Shown here piece by piece: positions 5,940-7,883 of a stretch of DNA of 7,883 nucleotides. A program made the translations under genes and the position numbers. This DNA comes from Victivallales bacterium (GTDB taxonomy: Bacteria; Verrucomicrobiota; Lentisphaeria; Oligosphaerales; Lenti-02): NCBI GenBank assembly GCA_018648945.1, contig JABGQJ010000050.1:1-7883 (forward strand). The letters are read 5' to 3'. Each line of letters opens with the position of its first letter. Positions within the stretch are counted from its first letter, which is position 1. Under the pieces are notes generated by a model, which saw only the letters and a program-made list of their open reading frames with translations, was not told the origin of the DNA and ran no database searches.

Positions 5940-7112
5940 ATGGCTACCCCCCTCGCCCGCCTTCTAGGCACGTGCCTCTCCTTCGTCGCGATTCTCGCCA
6001 CGAGCAGCAGCTTTGCCGCCGGAACCGTCAAGACAGCCCTTGGCGCCGTCCGTGTGCCCGGTGCAGACCTCGAGATCGTCATCAACGTCGCCAAGGCGCG
6101 CAAGACAGCGTTCCACGAGGCGACCAAGCAACTGGAGGACGAACTGAAGGAGGATATGGATGTCGAGGCGCTTGCCGCAGGCGAGAAATTCGAGGCGTTC
6201 CTGAAGAGCATCGGGATTGAGGAGGAAGACCTGACCGCCATCGTCGGTGCCGTCAGCCTTCGCAGCATCGAGCCCAACGCCGAGGAGACCAAGGTGCCTG
6301 GGCTTCTGGCCATGGCTCTCGCCAAACCTATCAAGGCCGCCACCATCCGCGAGGGCATCACCAAGGCTGCCGCCGAAGAGGGCGAGCAGGTGGAGATCAA
6401 CGAGACCGTCTACAAGGGCGTGCCCATGCTGAGCGTCAATCTCGATGCGGCGGACTTCGCCGCAGACATGCCTCCTGAAGCAGGGAAAGTGCTGGCGGAC
6501 CTCTACGTAGCCCTCCCCGCCGACGGTCAGGCCATCTACTTTGGCCAAGGCGAGCAGGTCAAGGCAGCGATCGATCGGATGCTCGCCGGGAGTGCGTCCC
6601 CGCGTAGCGTTGGTCTGAAGAACGCCAAAGCGCTCGTTCCGGCCGGTTCCGAGGGCTATCTCATCTTCGACATGCCAGATGCCTACCGCGAGTTCATGGA
6701 CGAACAGGCCGCCAATGCGGGCGGCAACCCGATGGCCGCTGGCCCCATGATGGCTCTGGCCGGACTCAAGGGCGCCGCCTTCTCCTCGCTCACCACCGAC
6801 AAGGCAAAGATCGCCATCACCGGCGACTTCGAGGGCCCCGAAAATGCCATCCAGCTCAAAACCATGCTTGACATGGGTCTTGGCATGGCCAAGATGCAGC
6901 TCGTCAACGCAGCCGGCGAACAACTGGCCATCGCCAAGAGCCTGAAAACCGCGAACGAGGGGAACAAGCTCACCATTTCCTTTGAGGTCACGGTCCAGGA
7001 CATCCGCGACTTGGTCGCCTTCGCCAAGCGCATGCAGGGCGGGCACGGCGGCCCCGGCGCAGCTCCCGGCGGCGCCCCCGGCGCTGCTCCCGGCGGCGTA
7101 CCCGCCCCGTAG
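5940..7112 (+). CDS. Unrecognised secreted protein with a Gly/Ala/Pro-rich tail
   Basis: This 390-residue protein belongs to no family I can name. An N-terminal signal peptide is clear: Arg7, a hydrophobic stretch at about 9-22, and a Ser-Phe-Ala cleavage site after residue 26, so it should be exported to the periplasm or beyond. The mature part is an alternating alpha/beta protein. A charged helical segment (about 55-110, rich in Glu and Lys) is followed by strand-like blocks such as LYVALPADGQAIYFGQG (188-204) and a GYLIFDMPDAYREFMD block (239-254). A Met/Ala/Gly-rich region (about 260-280) comes next, then a second unit with IAITGDFEGPENA (291-303) and LTISFEVTVQDIRDLVAFA (344-362). No catalytic motif, cysteine or membrane helix is evident in the mature part. 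The tail (367-390) is flexible, with an eight-residue unit PGAAPGG(A/V) occurring twice. The frame is open back to 5763, but ATG 5940 is preferred because it directly precedes the signal peptide and has GGAG at 5926-5929, 10 bases upstream. It lies 183 bases after the lipid-repair fusion and is followed by a terminator. A lipoprotein is excluded because there is no lipobox cysteine. Confidence 0.85.
   Translation: MATPLARLLGTCLSFVAILATSSSFAAGTVKTALGAVRVPGADLEIVINVAKARKTAFHEATKQLEDELKEDMDVEALAAGEKFEAFLKSIGIEEEDLTAIVGAVSLRSIEPNAEETKVPGLLAMALAKPIKAATIREGITKAAAEEGEQVEINETVYKGVPMLSVNLDAADFAADMPPEAGKVLADLYVALPADGQAIYFGQGEQVKAAIDRMLAGSASPRSVGLKNAKALVPAGSEGYLIFDMPDAYREFMDEQAANAGGNPMAAGPMMALAGLKGAAFSSLTTDKAKIAITGDFEGPENAIQLKTMLDMGLGMAKMQLVNAAGEQLAIAKSLKTANEGNKLTISFEVTVQDIRDLVAFAKRMQGGHGGPGAAPGGAPGAAPGGVPAP
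7052..7098 (+). repeat. Two tandem copies of a 24-base unit in the C-terminal tail
   Basis: The 23 bases from 7052 recur from 7076 with a single A/T difference. The period of 24 bases encodes PGAAPGGA and then PGAAPGGV. It looks like a recent in-frame duplication in a low-complexity tail, and copy number could vary between strains. Confidence 0.8.
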
Positions 7113-7130
7113 CCCCATCCAGCCCCAATC

Positions 7131-7177
7131 AACCGCTCGGCGAGTCATCATCCACTCGCAGAGCGGTTTCCTTTTCG
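7131..7177 (+). terminator. Intrinsic terminator of the secreted-protein gene
   Basis: AACCGCTC (7131-7138) pairs with GAGCGGTT (7161-7168). After one G/A mismatch an inner GCGAGT (7140-7145) pairs with ACTCGC (7154-7159) around an 8-base loop. A T-rich run, TCCTTTTCG, follows. It starts 18 bases after the stop codon. The reverse strand lacks a T-tract, so it acts on the plus strand. Confidence 0.85.
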
Positions 7178-7195
7178 CGCCCTGCCCTCTATAGT
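7167..7195 (+). promoter_or_regulatory. Candidate promoter for a leaderless peptidase transcript
   Basis: TATAGT (7190-7195) matches five of six -10 positions and stands out in GC-rich DNA. A weak -35, TTTCCT (7167-7172), lies 17 bases upstream and overlaps the T-tail of the preceding terminator. The ATG at 7203 is only 7 bases after the -10, which is where transcription itself should begin. No real Shine-Dalgarno sequence precedes that ATG. Confidence 0.45.
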
Positions 7196-7202
7196 TCCAG
7201 GC

Positions 7203-7883
7203 ATGATCAACGAAGAACTCCTCCAGCGCGCCGAGACCGGTGATCTCGAGGCCCTTGCCGAACTTGACGGGCAAGGCCTGCTGATCGGTGCCGACGAATC
7301 TCTCGAGGACTATGGCAAACGCCTTCGCTGCCTGCAAGCAAACATCGCAAAGATGGACGCCGAGTTGGCCGGCACTGGTCGTTACGAGGTCGAAGATCTC
7401 GCCGTTGAGCAAAGCCAGCGAATCCCTCCCGAGATCTTCGCCGAACCCCGGCAGCTAACCCAGCAACTCTTCGGCTTCCAGATCGACTGGGTGCCCGGCT
7501 TCTTCATCAACCCCCGCGGCGCGATCCTCTTTGGCGGCTGCGCCTACTTCTTCTACCCGGACTTCTTCGCCCTGTTCATCATCCGCCGTGCCTTTGCGAC
7601 CGCCGAACGCTGGCTCATCTATCGCCGGAGCGAACTCCTCGCCCACGAACTGTGCCACATCGCTCGCCTGGGACTCGACAGCGTCGAGCACGAGGAGACC
7701 TTCGCCTACCGCACCTCGACCAGTTCCTTCCGCCGCCTTCTGGGCGGCATCTTCCGCAGCCAATGGGACTCCTACTCCTTCCTCGGCTCCGCCTTCGCGA
7801 TCCTCGCCGGCCGGTTGCTCCAGATCCTCCGTTTCCCTAGCCTGATCCAGTGGCCCTTCTGGCTTCCCCTCATCATCTGCCTC
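7203..7883 (+). CDS. Predicted membrane zinc metallopeptidase, 3' end beyond the window
   Basis: The frame stays open from ATG 7203 to the window edge, giving 227 residues without a stop, so the gene is truncated by the window and not by mutation. The core is ELLAHELCHIARLGL, with a zinc-peptidase HExxH motif at His148-Glu149-x-x-His152. The two histidines would bind zinc and the Glu would activate water. Twelve residues on, HEETFAYRTS (163-172) supplies acidic residues (Glu164, Glu165) that could be the third metal ligand, as in gluzincin-like enzymes. Residues 1-80 are charged and mostly helical, with no signal peptide. Hydrophobic segments appear at about 106-127 and 191-209, and one at about 211-227 is still running at the edge, so membrane association is likely. 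I recall similar proteins annotated as hypothetical in PVC bacteria; substrate and role are unknown. The preceding terminator separates it from the upstream gene. The absence of a good ribosome binding site and the close TATAGT suggest leaderless translation. Confidence 0.8.
   Translation, partial: MINEELLQRAETGDLEALAELDGQGLLIGADESLEDYGKRLRCLQANIAKMDAELAGTGRYEVEDLAVEQSQRIPPEIFAEPRQLTQQLFGFQIDWVPGFFINPRGAILFGGCAYFFYPDFFALFIIRRAFATAERWLIYRRSELLAHELCHIARLGLDSVEHEETFAYRTSTSSFRRLLGGIFRSQWDSYSFLGSAFAILAGRLLQILRFPSLIQWPFWLPLIICL

Noticed and set aside
5757..5967. Missing C-terminal adenylation segment continuing in another frame after 5756
   Set aside because: The alternative plus frame that runs on to 5967 has no resemblance to the expected lysine-containing C-terminal subdomain, so the end at 5756 appears genuine.
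5964..7412. 482-codon open frame on the minus strand
   Set aside because: It is antisense to the secreted-protein gene, the terminator and the start of the peptidase gene. The plus-strand readings have a signal peptide and a HELCH motif, and this one has neither.

Overview
This GC-rich window most likely comes from a bacterium of the PVC group, with Verrucomicrobiota or a close relative as my best guess. The reasons are a PEP-CTERM-sorted exported protein, a fused LplT/acyltransferase/Aas-like protein, a TIM-barrel-like hydrolase relative with a cysteine-rich motif, and a HELCH-type membrane peptidase. I recall these families as common in Verrucomicrobiota, Planctomycetota and Lentisphaerota. 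The assignment rests on recognition, since no search was possible.

Layout. Positions 1-208 are a non-coding leader with G-runs, a small palindrome and a possible promoter. A PEP-CTERM protein (209-979, +) follows and ends in a strong intrinsic terminator (1008-1043). The next 240 bases or so are gene-free. A 452-residue protein of uncertain function lies on the minus strand (1285-2643), converging on the first gene, with its own ribosome binding site and a plausible promoter. A divergent intergenic stretch of about 215 bases (2644-2858) then leads to the largest gene (2859-5756, +). That gene is a three-part membrane protein: an LplT-like lysophospholipid transporter, a PlsC-type acyltransferase and an Aas-type adenylation domain. 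It is followed by an unrecognised secreted protein (5940-7112, +) with a Gly/Ala/Pro-rich tail and a good terminator (7131-7177). Last comes the first 227 codons of a predicted membrane zinc peptidase (7203 to beyond 7883, +).

Functional picture. The central gene should retrieve lysophospholipid from the outer leaflet of the inner membrane and re-acylate it. Its adenylation domain can be followed from end to end but has lost every catalytic motif I looked for, so the acyl donor probably has to come from elsewhere. The flanking genes do not form an obvious pathway with it. Terminators, promoter-like sites and strand changes suggest mostly single-gene transcription units.

I see no mobile element, CRISPR array, tRNA or rRNA. 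The most noteworthy signals are the adenylation pseudo-domain, the altered FAES motif in the acyltransferase, and a possible leaderless start for the peptidase gene, whose promoter would overlap the preceding terminator.
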